Source: Polaribacter sp. Q13
Lineage (GTDB): Bacteria > Bacteroidota > Bacteroidia > Flavobacteriales > Flavobacteriaceae
NCBI RefSeq assembly: GCF_016858305.2
Contig: NZ_CP074436.1
Coordinates: 2,252,001-2,316,000, forward strand
Length of the DNA stretch: 64,000 bases
Reading direction: 5' to 3'
Shown: positions 16,496 through 24,427 of the stretch, piece after piece
Layout of the letters: each line of letters starts with the position of its first letter
Numbering within the stretch: position 1 is the first letter of the stretch
The notes under the pieces: model-generated
The model's input: only the letters and a program-made list of their open reading frames with translations
Databases searched by the model: none
Told to the model about the DNA's origin: nothing
Program-made: the position numbers and the translations under genes

Positions 16496-17743
16496 ATGTC
16501 AAAAAAAGTAACGCTTCTAAAAAAGACATCTAAAACATTCCTTTTAACTGGGTTTATTTTGGCTTTTTTAAGCGCTGTAATCTTATATTTTTACACAAAA
16601 AATCTTTTAAAAAGTGAAATAGAAGAAGAACTTTATTCCACCGAAGCACGAGTGATTAATGCTTTAAAAAATGGAAGTACCAGCTTATCACTTCCTCCAG
16701 TTACCGAAGTAATTATAACAGACCACTTAAAAAGTAAAGTATTAAAAGACACCTTAATTTACGACCCTTCACAAGATGAAATGGAACTATTTAGAGAGTT
16801 ATCTACTTTCAAAAAAATTAATGGAAAAAACTATAAAATAACGGTGCGGAATTTGGTGGTAGAGTCCGAAAGTTTTTTGGTGGCAATCGTTATTTCTAAT
16901 ATCCTGATATTGGTTGCAACCTTTATGTTTCTTTTTTATTTTAATAGAAAAAGAAATCTAAAATTATGGCATCCTTTTTTTAAAAACTTAGAGCAAATGA
17001 AACATTTTTCTCTAACTTCTAAAGAACCAATAGCCCTTATAGATAGCGATGTTTTAGAGTTTTCTGAATTAAAAAATGAAATTATATTGCTTACGGAAAA
17101 AGTAAAAACAGATTACGAGAATTTAAAACAATTCTCTGAAAATGTATCGCATGAAATGCAAACTCCTTTAGCTATTATTCAAGCTAAAATTGACAATCTC
17201 ATAAATGAGCATGGCATAAATGACAAACAGTTTGTACAAGTAACTTCCATTCAAAAAGATATTCAACGTTTAAAACAACTGAATAAAAAAATAACAATAC
17301 TTACCAAAATAGACAACCATCAGTTTATAAATCTTGAAGTTGTAAATCTCACGAAACTTATCAATGAAAAAATAGAGAACTTTAAAGAATTAAAACAAGT
17401 ACACCTTTCTCTCAACATAGAAAAAGAATTAACCATTTCTATGGATTCTTACTTGGCAGATATTCTTATAAACAATTTAATTTCCAACGCTATAAAACAT
17501 AGTAAAAAGGAAGAAGAAATTACAGTTTACACCAATGGTTCTATTTTAAGTATTTCTAATTTTGGAGACAAAGCACTGGTAAATCCTGAAAATATATTTT
17601 TACGTTTTTATAAAGAATCCAATAGAAAACATTCAACAGGATTGGGTTTAGCCATTGTAAAAAAGATTTGCGATTTTTATGGATTTACTCCATCCTATTC
17701 TTTTAAAGAGCATCAACATATTTTCTCTGTTCGTTTTAAATAG
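16496..17743 (+). CDS. Membrane sensor histidine kinase
   Basis: 415 residues. TM1 is about 14-33, a periplasmic sensor of about 90 residues lies at 35-125, and TM2 is about 127-149. The dimerisation box is FSENVSHEMQTPLAII with phospho-accepting H219. The N box is NNLISNAIKHS and the G box STGLGLAIVKK. The F box is shortened (FLRFYKES). The sensor is small and has no recognised PAS or Cache signature, as in kinases that sense cations, antimicrobial peptides or envelope stress, but the stimulus cannot be read from the sequence. It forms an operon with the regulator upstream. Confidence 0.95.
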   Translation: MSKKVTLLKKTSKTFLLTGFILAFLSAVILYFYTKNLLKSEIEEELYSTEARVINALKNGSTSLSLPPVTEVIITDHLKSKVLKDTLIYDPSQDEMELFRELSTFKKINGKNYKITVRNLVVESESFLVAIVISNILILVATFMFLFYFNRKRNLKLWHPFFKNLEQMKHFSLTSKEPIALIDSDVLEFSELKNEIILLTEKVKTDYENLKQFSENVSHEMQTPLAIIQAKIDNLINEHGINDKQFVQVTSIQKDIQRLKQLNKKITILTKIDNHQFINLEVVNLTKLINEKIENFKELKQVHLSLNIEKELTISMDSYLADILINNLISNAIKHSKKEEEITVYTNGSILSISNFGDKALVNPENIFLRFYKESNRKHSTGLGLAIVKKICDFYGFTPSYSFKEHQHIFSVRFK

Positions 17744-17790
17744 TACCAAATAAACATCAAAATTCATTTGGTATAATTAAGTTATCAAAA

Positions 17791-17825
17791 CTTAAGAAAA
17801 ACTTAAGATTTGAGCCTTATTATTG
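17791..17825 (+). promoter_or_regulatory. Perfect CTTAAG-N5-CTTAAG box before the TonB-dependent receptor
   Basis: CTTAAG at 17791-17796 and again at 17802-17807, an 11-bp repeat, followed after exactly ten bases by TATTATTG (17818-17825; one mismatch to TAnnTTTG). The ATG at 17843 lies 17 bp further. This is the best-conserved copy of the regulon box. Confidence 0.75.
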
Positions 17826-17842
17826 CAGGAAATCTTAAAATA

Positions 17843-20251
17843 ATGCTCAAAAAAATATTATTATTTGTTGTAGTACTTTCATTTTCTACACCCTTGTTTT
17901 CTCAAAATAAAGTTACTATTTCTGGAAACGTAAAAGAAAATAATAATGATAATGCAATTGCATACGCAAATGTAGTTCTGAAATCGAAAACACAGAAAGC
18001 CTTTATAGTTGGAACCGCAACAAACGATAATGGTTTTTTTACCATAAGCAACGTAACATCTGGAAACTACTTTTTAGAAATTTCTAGCATAGGTTATCTT
18101 ACCTACAAAGAAGCCATTTACATAGGAACCTTATCTAATTTCATCAATTTAAAAACCATTCAACTTACCCCAGACGTTACCAGTTTGAGTGAAATTGTAA
18201 TTGACACGAAACAAGATGAAATTAGTGCGAAAATGGATAAGAAAACCTATTCCTTAAAAGATAACATTAATCAAAGTGGTGGTTCCGTTTTACAAGCCAT
18301 GCAAAATTTACCAAGTGTAAGTGTTTTAGATGGTAAGGTAAAATTACGTGGAAATGATAAAGTAATTGTACTTATTGATGGCAAACAAACTGCGCTTACT
18401 GGTTTTGGAAATCAAGCTGGTTTAGACAATATTCCTTCTTCTGCTATTGATAGAATTGAGGTGATTAACAATCCGTCTTCTAAATATGATGCCAATGGAA
18501 ATGGAGGGATTATCAACATTATTTACAAAAAAAACAAAGTACAAGGTTTTAATGGTAAAGTAGGTTTTACGGGAGGTTTAGGCGCTTTGTGGGAACGCAA
18601 AGAAAACTTACCAAGTATAAGACCTCAATATTCGGCAACTCCAAAAATTAATCCATCGTTATCTTTAAATTACAGAAAAAACAATATCAATGTTTTTTTT
18701 CAAGGTGATTATTTATACACCGAAACGCTGAATAAAAACGAGTTTGTTACTCGTACGTATGATGATGGAACTATTATTAAGCAACAATCTAAACGAAATA
18801 GGGACACACATTTTTCAACCTTAAAATCAGGTATAGATTGGAATATAGATGATAAAAACAGTTTCACTTTTTCTGGTTTATACGGTACTGAAGTAATTAT
18901 TGACAATGGAGACCAACCATTTTTTAATGAAGACTTAAGCAATCGTTTAAGACTTTGGCAATTTCTAGAAGATGAAGTAAAAATTACTGCAATGGCAACC
19001 GCTAACTTTGTACATAAATTTAAAGAAGCCGGACATAATTTAACGCTTGGTTTCAATTATACCTTTCATAGAGAAGATGAAAAATATTTTTTCGATAATA
19101 TTTTACCAAACGAACCCGTAAGTGAAAACTCATTTAAATTACTTTCTGATGAGCAAGTGTATGATTTTAATATCGACTATGCAAAGCCATTAAAATATGG
19201 TAAAATGGAAACAGGTTTAAAATTCAGAAAAAGAAATATTCCTATTAACATGCAGTTTTTCCCAGGAACCAACACACCTCTTGATATTGAAGCAGGTGGC
19301 GAAGCAGAATACAAAGAATTGATTCCTGCTGTGTATGGAAACTATATTTTTGAGAATGAAAATTACGAAGCAGAAATAGGTTTGCGTGTAGAATATGTAG
19401 ATTTAAACTATAACGTAAACCCAGATCATAACACATACAAAAATGGTGGTTATGATTATTTTGAGCCGTTCCCAAATGTTCGATTTGCTAAAAAAATTGA
19501 TGAAAACAATAAAATTTCTATTTTCTATAACCGACGTGTAGACAGACCCAATGAAGTTGATATTCGTATTTTTCCAAAATATGATGATGCAGAAATCATT
19601 AAAGTAGGAAACCCTAATTTACGTCCGCAGTTTACCAACTTATTAGAATTCGGTTATAAAACCAGTTGGAATTCTGGTAGTTTATACAGTGCCATTTATC
19701 ATCGTTTTGCAGACGGAACCATCACAAGAATTTCTAGTTCTATTGGCAATGATCCTTTAATTTATGCCATTTTTCAAAATGCAGGTAAAAGTTCTAATAG
19801 TGGTCTAGAAATGGTTTATGAGCAAGAGGTTTCCGATAGCTATTCATTTAACTTAAATGGAAACATCTATCAAAATAAAATAGATGCTTTTTCTGTTGTA
19901 AATTTATATCCAAGTGAAAATATTTTTTCTGCGGATCAACAAAAAATAACTTCCGGAACGTTAAAACTAAACAACACCTTTCATTTTTCAAATAAGTTAG
20001 ACGCACAATTAACGGCAAGCTATTTAGCCCCAGATATTATTCCGCAAGGTAGAAGGGAATCTATGTTCTCTTTAGATCTAGGACTTAAAAAATCAATTCA
20101 GAAAGGAAAAGGAGAACTCTTTTTTAATGCTACAGATTTATTAAACACCATGGTAATTAAAAAAACAGTTGAAGGGAAAGGTTTTAGCTACACTAGTAAT
20201 AATTATTATGAAACTCAAGTAATTCGTTTAGGGTATACTTATAAGTTTTAA
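17843..20251 (+). CDS. TonB-dependent-receptor-like outer membrane beta-barrel protein
   Basis: 802 residues from the ATG at 17843. A TTG at 17810 would add 11 codons that overlap the proposed promoter, so it is rejected. Signal peptide ends LFSQ. Then a carboxypeptidase-regulatory-like domain (VTISGNVKENN...ISSIGYLTYKE, about 24-110), a plug domain (about 135-230: GGSVLQAMQNLPSVSV, LIDGKQT, IDRIEVINNPSSKYDANG), and a barrel of the OMP_b-brl_3 type ending in VIRLGYTYKF. Plug and barrel suggest uptake or gating at the outer membrane. The ligand is unknown. No SusD partner is present, so it is not a glycan-uptake pair. Its promoter carries the regulon box, which makes it a likely target of the upstream two-component system. 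Confidence 0.92.
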   Translation: MLKKILLFVVVLSFSTPLFSQNKVTISGNVKENNNDNAIAYANVVLKSKTQKAFIVGTATNDNGFFTISNVTSGNYFLEISSIGYLTYKEAIYIGTLSNFINLKTIQLTPDVTSLSEIVIDTKQDEISAKMDKKTYSLKDNINQSGGSVLQAMQNLPSVSVLDGKVKLRGNDKVIVLIDGKQTALTGFGNQAGLDNIPSSAIDRIEVINNPSSKYDANGNGGIINIIYKKNKVQGFNGKVGFTGGLGALWERKENLPSIRPQYSATPKINPSLSLNYRKNNINVFFQGDYLYTETLNKNEFVTRTYDDGTIIKQQSKRNRDTHFSTLKSGIDWNIDDKNSFTFSGLYGTEVIIDNGDQPFFNEDLSNRLRLWQFLEDEVKITAMATANFVHKFKEAGHNLTLGFNYTFHREDEKYFFDNILPNEPVSENSFKLLSDEQVYDFNIDYAKPLKYGKMETGLKFRKRNIPINMQFFPGTNTPLDIEAGGEAEYKELIPAVYGNYIFENENYEAEIGLRVEYVDLNYNVNPDHNTYKNGGYDYFEPFPNVRFAKKIDENNKISIFYNRRVDRPNEVDIRIFPKYDDAEIIKVGNPNLRPQFTNLLEFGYKTSWNSGSLYSAIYHRFADGTITRISSSIGNDPLIYAIFQNAGKSSNSGLEMVYEQEVSDSYSFNLNGNIYQNKIDAFSVVNLYPSENIFSADQQKITSGTLKLNNTFHFSNKLDAQLTASYLAPDIIPQGRRESMFSLDLGLKKSIQKGKGELFFNATDLLNTMVIKKTVEGKGFSYTSNNYYETQVIRLGYTYKF

Positions 20252-20265
20252 TCCTACTTAATTGT

Positions 20266-20282
20266 CTTAAGGTTTCCTTTAA
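20266..20282 (+). promoter_or_regulatory. Extra regulon-type box downstream of the receptor gene
   Basis: CTTAAG (20266-20271), five bases, CTTTAA (20277-20282). The 21 bases 20266-20286 are identical to 20381-20401. The position ten bases on reads TCGTTTTA, a poor -7 element. It may be a duplicated or decayed promoter, or may drive the tiny ORF at 20328-20375 (15 codons, not called). Confidence 0.4.
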
Positions 20283-20369
20283 AATTGATGATTCGTTTTA
20301 TAGTTATAATTAAAATCGATATCAATTATGAAAATAAATAATTATATCATAAAAAACAGCTACAATACG

Positions 20370-20426
20370 CTTTAGATTTCCTTAAGGTTTCCTTTAAAAT
20401 TACTTTAGAATTATAAATTAATTTTG
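20370..20426 (+). promoter_or_regulatory. Four phased half-sites and -7 element before the sulfatase gene
   Basis: CTTTAG (20370), CTTAAG (20381), CTTTAA (20392) and CTTTAG (20403) occur at exact 11-bp steps. Ten bases after the last comes TAATTTTG (20419-20426), a perfect TAnnTTTG. Two tandem dimers could bind here. The boxes occupy the -33 region, which has no TTTG of its own, as expected for an activator-dependent promoter. Confidence 0.75.
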
Positions 20427-20453
20427 ACATATTTAATATAGAATCTATTACGA

Positions 20454-22427
20454 ATGAACAAAATTTTCCCTTCTCGTTTTGCGTTGCTAAAAGCTTACAT
20501 TAGCTTGTTTCTTATACTATCATTTATTATTAGATTGAGTTTCTTAATTTGGAACTTTTCTGAACTAGACAAAAGTGGTTTTACATTAGGAAAAACTTTT
20601 CTAATTGGCTTTTTATTTGATGTTGCCACAATTTCATTTTTTACAATACCATATCTTATCTACTTACTTCTTTTTCCAAAGCATTTTTATGGTTCTATAA
20701 TAGATAAAATTATCACCTATTTTGGTTTCTCTTTAGGGGTGCTCATACTATTCTTTTCTTTTTTTGGTGAATTTACATTCTGGGAAGAATTTCAGAGACG
20801 CTATAATTTTATTGCAGTAGATTATTTAATTTATACTTATGAAGTTGTTGAAAATATAAATGAATCGTACCCTTTGCCTATTCTTATTTCGGCAATGTTA
20901 GCATTGGTTTTAATTAGTATTGTTTTGGTTTATAAATTAGGCTATTTTGGCAAAGTTTTTACCAGTGAAACTAATTTTACATCAAAATTAATTGCTACCA
21001 TTCCTTGGTTTATAATTGTAGCAATAAGCACCTTATTTATTACAAACAAACAAGCTGACTTCTCTAATAATAGATATAATAATGAATTGGCAAAAGCAGG
21101 GATTTACTCTTTCTTTGCGGCATTTAGAAACAACGAATTACCCTATAATGAATTCTATAAAATTATTCCGAAAGAAGCAGCATACAAATCGGTAAAAGCT
21201 AGCCTGCTGGATTCAAACAATACATTTATAAACCCAAATAAAAATGCTATTTATAGAACAATTTTAAATTCTGATAGTATATCAAAAGCCATTAAACCCA
21301 ATGTAATTTTTATTTGTATCGAAAGTTTAAGTGCTAATTTTTTAAAAGAATTTGGAAACACAAACAACATTACACCAACTATAGATTCTTTAGCAAATAA
21401 TAGTTTGTTTTTTAAAAACCTCTTTGCTACGGGAACACGAACTGTAAGAGGTATGGAGGCTATAACTTTATCCATTCCGCCAACAGCGGGAAGAAGTATT
21501 GTAAAACGAAAAGAAAATCAAGAGCTATTTACAATTGGTGAAGTGTTTAAACAAAAAGGATACGAGCGTAATTTCTTCTATGGAGGTGATGGATATTTTG
21601 ATAACATGAATACTTTTTTTGGAGGAAATGGGTTTAATATTGTAGATAGGGGTCGTGGATTTTTATTAGACAAAAGCATTTCAACTACAAGAACCAACAT
21701 TGAAGATGCCGAAGTTACTTTTGAAAATGCTTGGGGAGTTTGTGATATGGATCTTTATAATAAAGTAATAAAAGAAGCAGACAAAGCGCACAATTCTAGC
21801 AAACCTTTTTTCGATTTTGTAATGACAACATCAAACCACAAACCATATACGTATCCGACAGGTAAAATAGACATTCCTTCGGGAACAGGAAGAAATGGAG
21901 CTGTAAAGTATACAGACTATGCTATTGCACAATTCATAAAAAAAGCAAAACAAAAACCTTGGTTTCACAATACTGTTTTTGTGATTATGAGTGATCATTG
22001 TGCTAGCAGTGCCGGACGTTGGGAATTAGACGTGAAAAATTACCATATACCTGCAATTATATTTAATTTACCCAATCAGCAACCAAAAAAGATAGACAAA
22101 CTTGCCTCACAAATAGATGTATTTCCTACATTGTTTGCTACCTTTAATTGGGATTACACCTCTAACCTCTTTGGCCAAAACATTTTAACTATGCTACCGA
22201 ATAAAGAAAGAGCTTTTATTGGTAATTATAGAAAATTAGGGTATCTAAAAGATAAAAAAGTATTGATATTAGACGAACAAAAAAACGCCAATTTCTATTC
22301 TTGGAATCCTTCTGACAACAGTTTAAAACTCGTTCCTACAGATAAAAAATTTAAAAACAAAGCTATTTCTTTTTATGAAGTTGCAGATGATTTGTATAGA
22401 ACTAACGGATTAAAAATAAAAGAGTAA
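20454..22427 (+). CDS. LTA-synthase-family membrane sulfatase (phosphoglycerol/phosphoethanolamine transferase type)
   Basis: 657 residues. Five membrane segments fill the first 200 residues, then a periplasmic alkaline-phosphatase-fold domain runs from about 270 to 640. Metal and nucleophile positions are visible: NVIFICIESLSANFLKEFG with the first acidic ligand, ATGTRTVRGMEA (325-336) with the likely nucleophile T330, and MSDHCAS with D514-H515. Relatives in this fold move phosphoglycerol (LtaS, OpgB) or phosphoethanolamine (EptA) from a phospholipid to lipoteichoic acid, periplasmic glucan or lipid A, releasing diacylglycerol. A Gram-negative flavobacterium has no LTA, so lipid A, core sugar or another glycan is the likely acceptor (inference). 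The diacylglycerol kinase gene starts 5 bp after the stop. Confidence 0.9.
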   Translation: MNKIFPSRFALLKAYISLFLILSFIIRLSFLIWNFSELDKSGFTLGKTFLIGFLFDVATISFFTIPYLIYLLLFPKHFYGSIIDKIITYFGFSLGVLILFFSFFGEFTFWEEFQRRYNFIAVDYLIYTYEVVENINESYPLPILISAMLALVLISIVLVYKLGYFGKVFTSETNFTSKLIATIPWFIIVAISTLFITNKQADFSNNRYNNELAKAGIYSFFAAFRNNELPYNEFYKIIPKEAAYKSVKASLLDSNNTFINPNKNAIYRTILNSDSISKAIKPNVIFICIESLSANFLKEFGNTNNITPTIDSLANNSLFFKNLFATGTRTVRGMEAITLSIPPTAGRSIVKRKENQELFTIGEVFKQKGYERNFFYGGDGYFDNMNTFFGGNGFNIVDRGRGFLLDKSISTTRTNIEDAEVTFENAWGVCDMDLYNKVIKEADKAHNSSKPFFDFVMTTSNHKPYTYPTGKIDIPSGTGRNGAVKYTDYAIAQFIKKAKQKPWFHNTVFVIMSDHCASSAGRWELDVKNYHIPAIIFNLPNQQPKKIDKLASQIDVFPTLFATFNWDYTSNLFGQNILTMLPNKERAFIGNYRKLGYLKDKKVLILDEQKNANFYSWNPSDNSLKLVPTDKKFKNKAISFYEVADDLYRTNGLKIKE

Positions 22428-22432
22428 CAAGT

Positions 22433-23314
22433 TTGATAGCTATTCATTTTATCGTAAACCCTATTGCAGGTTCTGGAAAACATCGTTTTTCTAAAACATT
22501 TCTTCAACAATATTTTGAAGTAGACACCTATAAAATTACCATTAAAACGTCTAATTTTAAAGGACATGCCATAAACCTCACTAAAGAATCTATTCTTGAT
22601 AAAGCTGCAATTATTGTAGCATGTGGTGGAGACGGAACTATAAACGAAGTGGCGTCTACACTTGTAGGAACAACTATTCCTTTAGGAATTGTACCCATTG
22701 GTTCTGGTAACGGTTTGGCTTCTAATTTGAGTATTCCAAAAAATATACTGCAAGCTTTTTACACCATAAAAAATAATAAGAAAACATCCATAGATGTTGG
22801 TTGTGTAAATGATCGTTATTTTTTTAGTAATACAGGTTTTGGCTTTACTGCAAATGTTATAGAAAACTATGAAGCTTCATTAAAAAGAACACTTCTTTCT
22901 TATATAAAATCTTCTTTAAAATCTTTCCGTGAATTTGATAAACGAGCGGAAATTAGCATCACTATTAATGACGATTCAGAAGTCTTAAATCCTTTTTTAA
23001 TATTTATTTCTAATTCAAATGAATTGGGGTATCACTTTAGCTTAACACCTAAAGCATCTCTAAAAGACGGACTTTTAGACGTGATAATTGTTCCCAAAAT
23101 AGGCAAATTAAAGATGCTTTTTTTTGGTTTTTGTGTATTTATTAAAAAACCCAATTTATTAAAGGAAGTAAAATATTTTCAAGAAAGGGAAATAAAATTA
23201 ACAAGAAAAAGAGGCCCTATTTTTGAAGCACAAATAGATGGAGAACTTGCTAAGATTGAAGAAGAATTACTTTTCATTTCTGTAAAGGAAAGATCTTTAT
23301 ACATACTAACTTAA
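22433..23314 (+). CDS. Diacylglycerol/lipid kinase (YegS/DgkB type)
   Basis: 293 residues. Starts at a TTG (22433), 5 bp after the sulfatase stop. No ATG fits the conserved N-terminus IAIHFIVNPIAGSGK. The catalytic-domain signature GGDGTINEVAS (GGDGT at 65-69) and PLGIVPIGSGNGLASNL are intact. The C-terminal lid contains FISNSNELGYHF and EAQIDGEL. The family phosphorylates diacylglycerol or a related lipid with ATP at the inner face of the membrane. Coupling to the upstream transferase suggests recycling of the diacylglycerol by-product into phosphatidic acid, as DgkA does for EptA in Proteobacteria. The lipid specificity is inferred from context. Confidence 0.92.
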   Translation: MIAIHFIVNPIAGSGKHRFSKTFLQQYFEVDTYKITIKTSNFKGHAINLTKESILDKAAIIVACGGDGTINEVASTLVGTTIPLGIVPIGSGNGLASNLSIPKNILQAFYTIKNNKKTSIDVGCVNDRYFFSNTGFGFTANVIENYEASLKRTLLSYIKSSLKSFREFDKRAEISITINDDSEVLNPFLIFISNSNELGYHFSLTPKASLKDGLLDVIIVPKIGKLKMLFFGFCVFIKKPNLLKEVKYFQEREIKLTRKRGPIFEAQIDGELAKIEEELLFISVKERSLYILT

Positions 23315-23366
23315 GTTAATACACCATTTATCTTTAAATTTTCTTTAGAATTCTTCATTACTTTTA
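23310..23366 (+). promoter_or_regulatory. Regulon box and promoter of the PAP2 gene
   Basis: CTTTAA (23332-23337) and CTTTAG (23343-23348) repeat at 11 bp. A further CTTAAG at 23310-23315 is in phase (two periods upstream) and overlaps the stop of the kinase gene. Ten bases after the last box lies TACTTTTA (23359-23366), one mismatch to TAnnTTTG. The ATG is at 23388. Confidence 0.65.
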
Positions 23367-23387
23367 AAAATTTAATTTTTAAAAGTA

Positions 23388-23963
23388 ATGAACCCAAAAC
23401 ATACAAAATTTATTTTACTGCCTTTTATTGTATTATTTTTCACATGTTCAACAATTTTAGCTCAAGATGCTAGTGTCGCTAAAGAAAAATCCGGAACAAC
23501 ACAACAAATAGGAGATATAGCGCTCTTTGCTTTACCATTGGCTACTTTAAGCTCTACTTTTATTATAGGTGATAAAAAAGGAACTTGGCAATTTACAAAA
23601 GGCCTTTTAATTACTAATGCAGTTACCTACGGTTTAAAAATTGGAGTTAATAAACAACGTCCGGATTTAAGTAATAACAACTCATTTCCATCAGGTCATA
23701 CCTCTACTACATTTCATAGTGCTGGTTTTATACATAGACGCTATGGTTTTAAATATAGTATTCCTGCTTATTTAATTGCTGGTTTTACTGCGGCGAGTAG
23801 AATCGATTCTAATAAACATGACATTCTGGATGTACTAGCTGGAGCAGCAATAGGATTGGGAAGTAATTTATTATTCACTACAGAATATCAACAAGAGCAC
23901 ATGGAACTTACTTTTAATAGTGCTAATAATGAATATTTAGTTGCTTTTAAATATCATTTTTAA
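23388..23963 (+). CDS. PAP2-superfamily phosphatase, exported
   Basis: 191 residues. An N-terminal hydrophobic segment (about 8-25, ending ILAQ) looks like a signal peptide. The three acid-phosphatase motifs are in order: KIGVNKQRP (motif 1), SFPSGHTS (motif 2) and SRIDSNKHDILDVLAGAAIG (motif 3, with the catalytic His). Such enzymes dephosphorylate lipid A, undecaprenyl pyrophosphate or phosphatidic acid on the periplasmic side. Only one or two helices flank the core, so it is smaller than classic LpxE/PgpB proteins. It has its own regulon-type promoter, separate from the kinase gene by 73 bp. The true substrate is unknown. Confidence 0.9.
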   Translation: MNPKHTKFILLPFIVLFFTCSTILAQDASVAKEKSGTTQQIGDIALFALPLATLSSTFIIGDKKGTWQFTKGLLITNAVTYGLKIGVNKQRPDLSNNNSFPSGHTSTTFHSAGFIHRRYGFKYSIPAYLIAGFTAASRIDSNKHDILDVLAGAAIGLGSNLLFTTEYQQEHMELTFNSANNEYLVAFKYHF

Positions 23964-23976
23964 AAGTCGTTTTTTT

Positions 23977-24426
23977 TTAATTCAGATCTTTTTGCATTAA
24001 AGACAAAAAACGTCCCAATACAGCACTACCTATCTTACCCTTTTCTAGAAACCCCTGAGATTTATAAAAAGGGATTGCGTTTGGGTCAGCCACTAATTCT
24101 ATTGTTGTCGCATTAGCCTTTATTGCTTTTTTTAACGCATGTACTACCAACTTTTTTCCGATGCCTTTACCAATAAAAAGAGGTAAAACAAACAACATTT
24201 CTAATTTAACTAGATCTTCTTTAGGATTATTCAATACATAAAAACCAACAGCCACGTCATCAACCATAAGTTTATATACGTTGCAAGTTTCTATGGTTTC
24301 AGGGGTAACAGTTAAGTCTGCTCTCCAACCTTCTATCAATTTACTAGAATACCCCCAATAAGCTTTCGATTTTAAAGCAACTTCTGTAAGTATTTTTGCA
24401 TCAGAAATAAGCGCAGAAACTATCAT
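23977..24426 (-). CDS. GNAT-family N-acetyltransferase
   Basis: 149 residues. The acetyl-CoA-binding core is LEMLFVLPLFIGKGIGKKLVVHALKKA (with the R/Q-x-x-G-x-G/A-type loop as IGKGIGKK) followed by ATTIELVADPNAIPFYKSQGF. The substrate cannot be told. It starts 1 bp after the stop of the NhaC-type gene, so the two are one transcription unit, and it is convergent with the PAP2 gene. Confidence 0.88.
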   Translation of the reverse strand: MIVSALISDAKILTEVALKSKAYWGYSSKLIEGWRADLTVTPETIETCNVYKLMVDDVAVGFYVLNNPKEDLVKLEMLFVLPLFIGKGIGKKLVVHALKKAIKANATTIELVADPNAIPFYKSQGFLEKGKIGSAVLGRFLSLMQKDLN

Positions 24427-24427
24427 A

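Noticed and set aside
17810..17842. TTG at 17810 as the receptor start
   Set aside because: It lies between the regulon box and the proposed -7 element, while the ATG at 17843 directly precedes a normal signal peptide.
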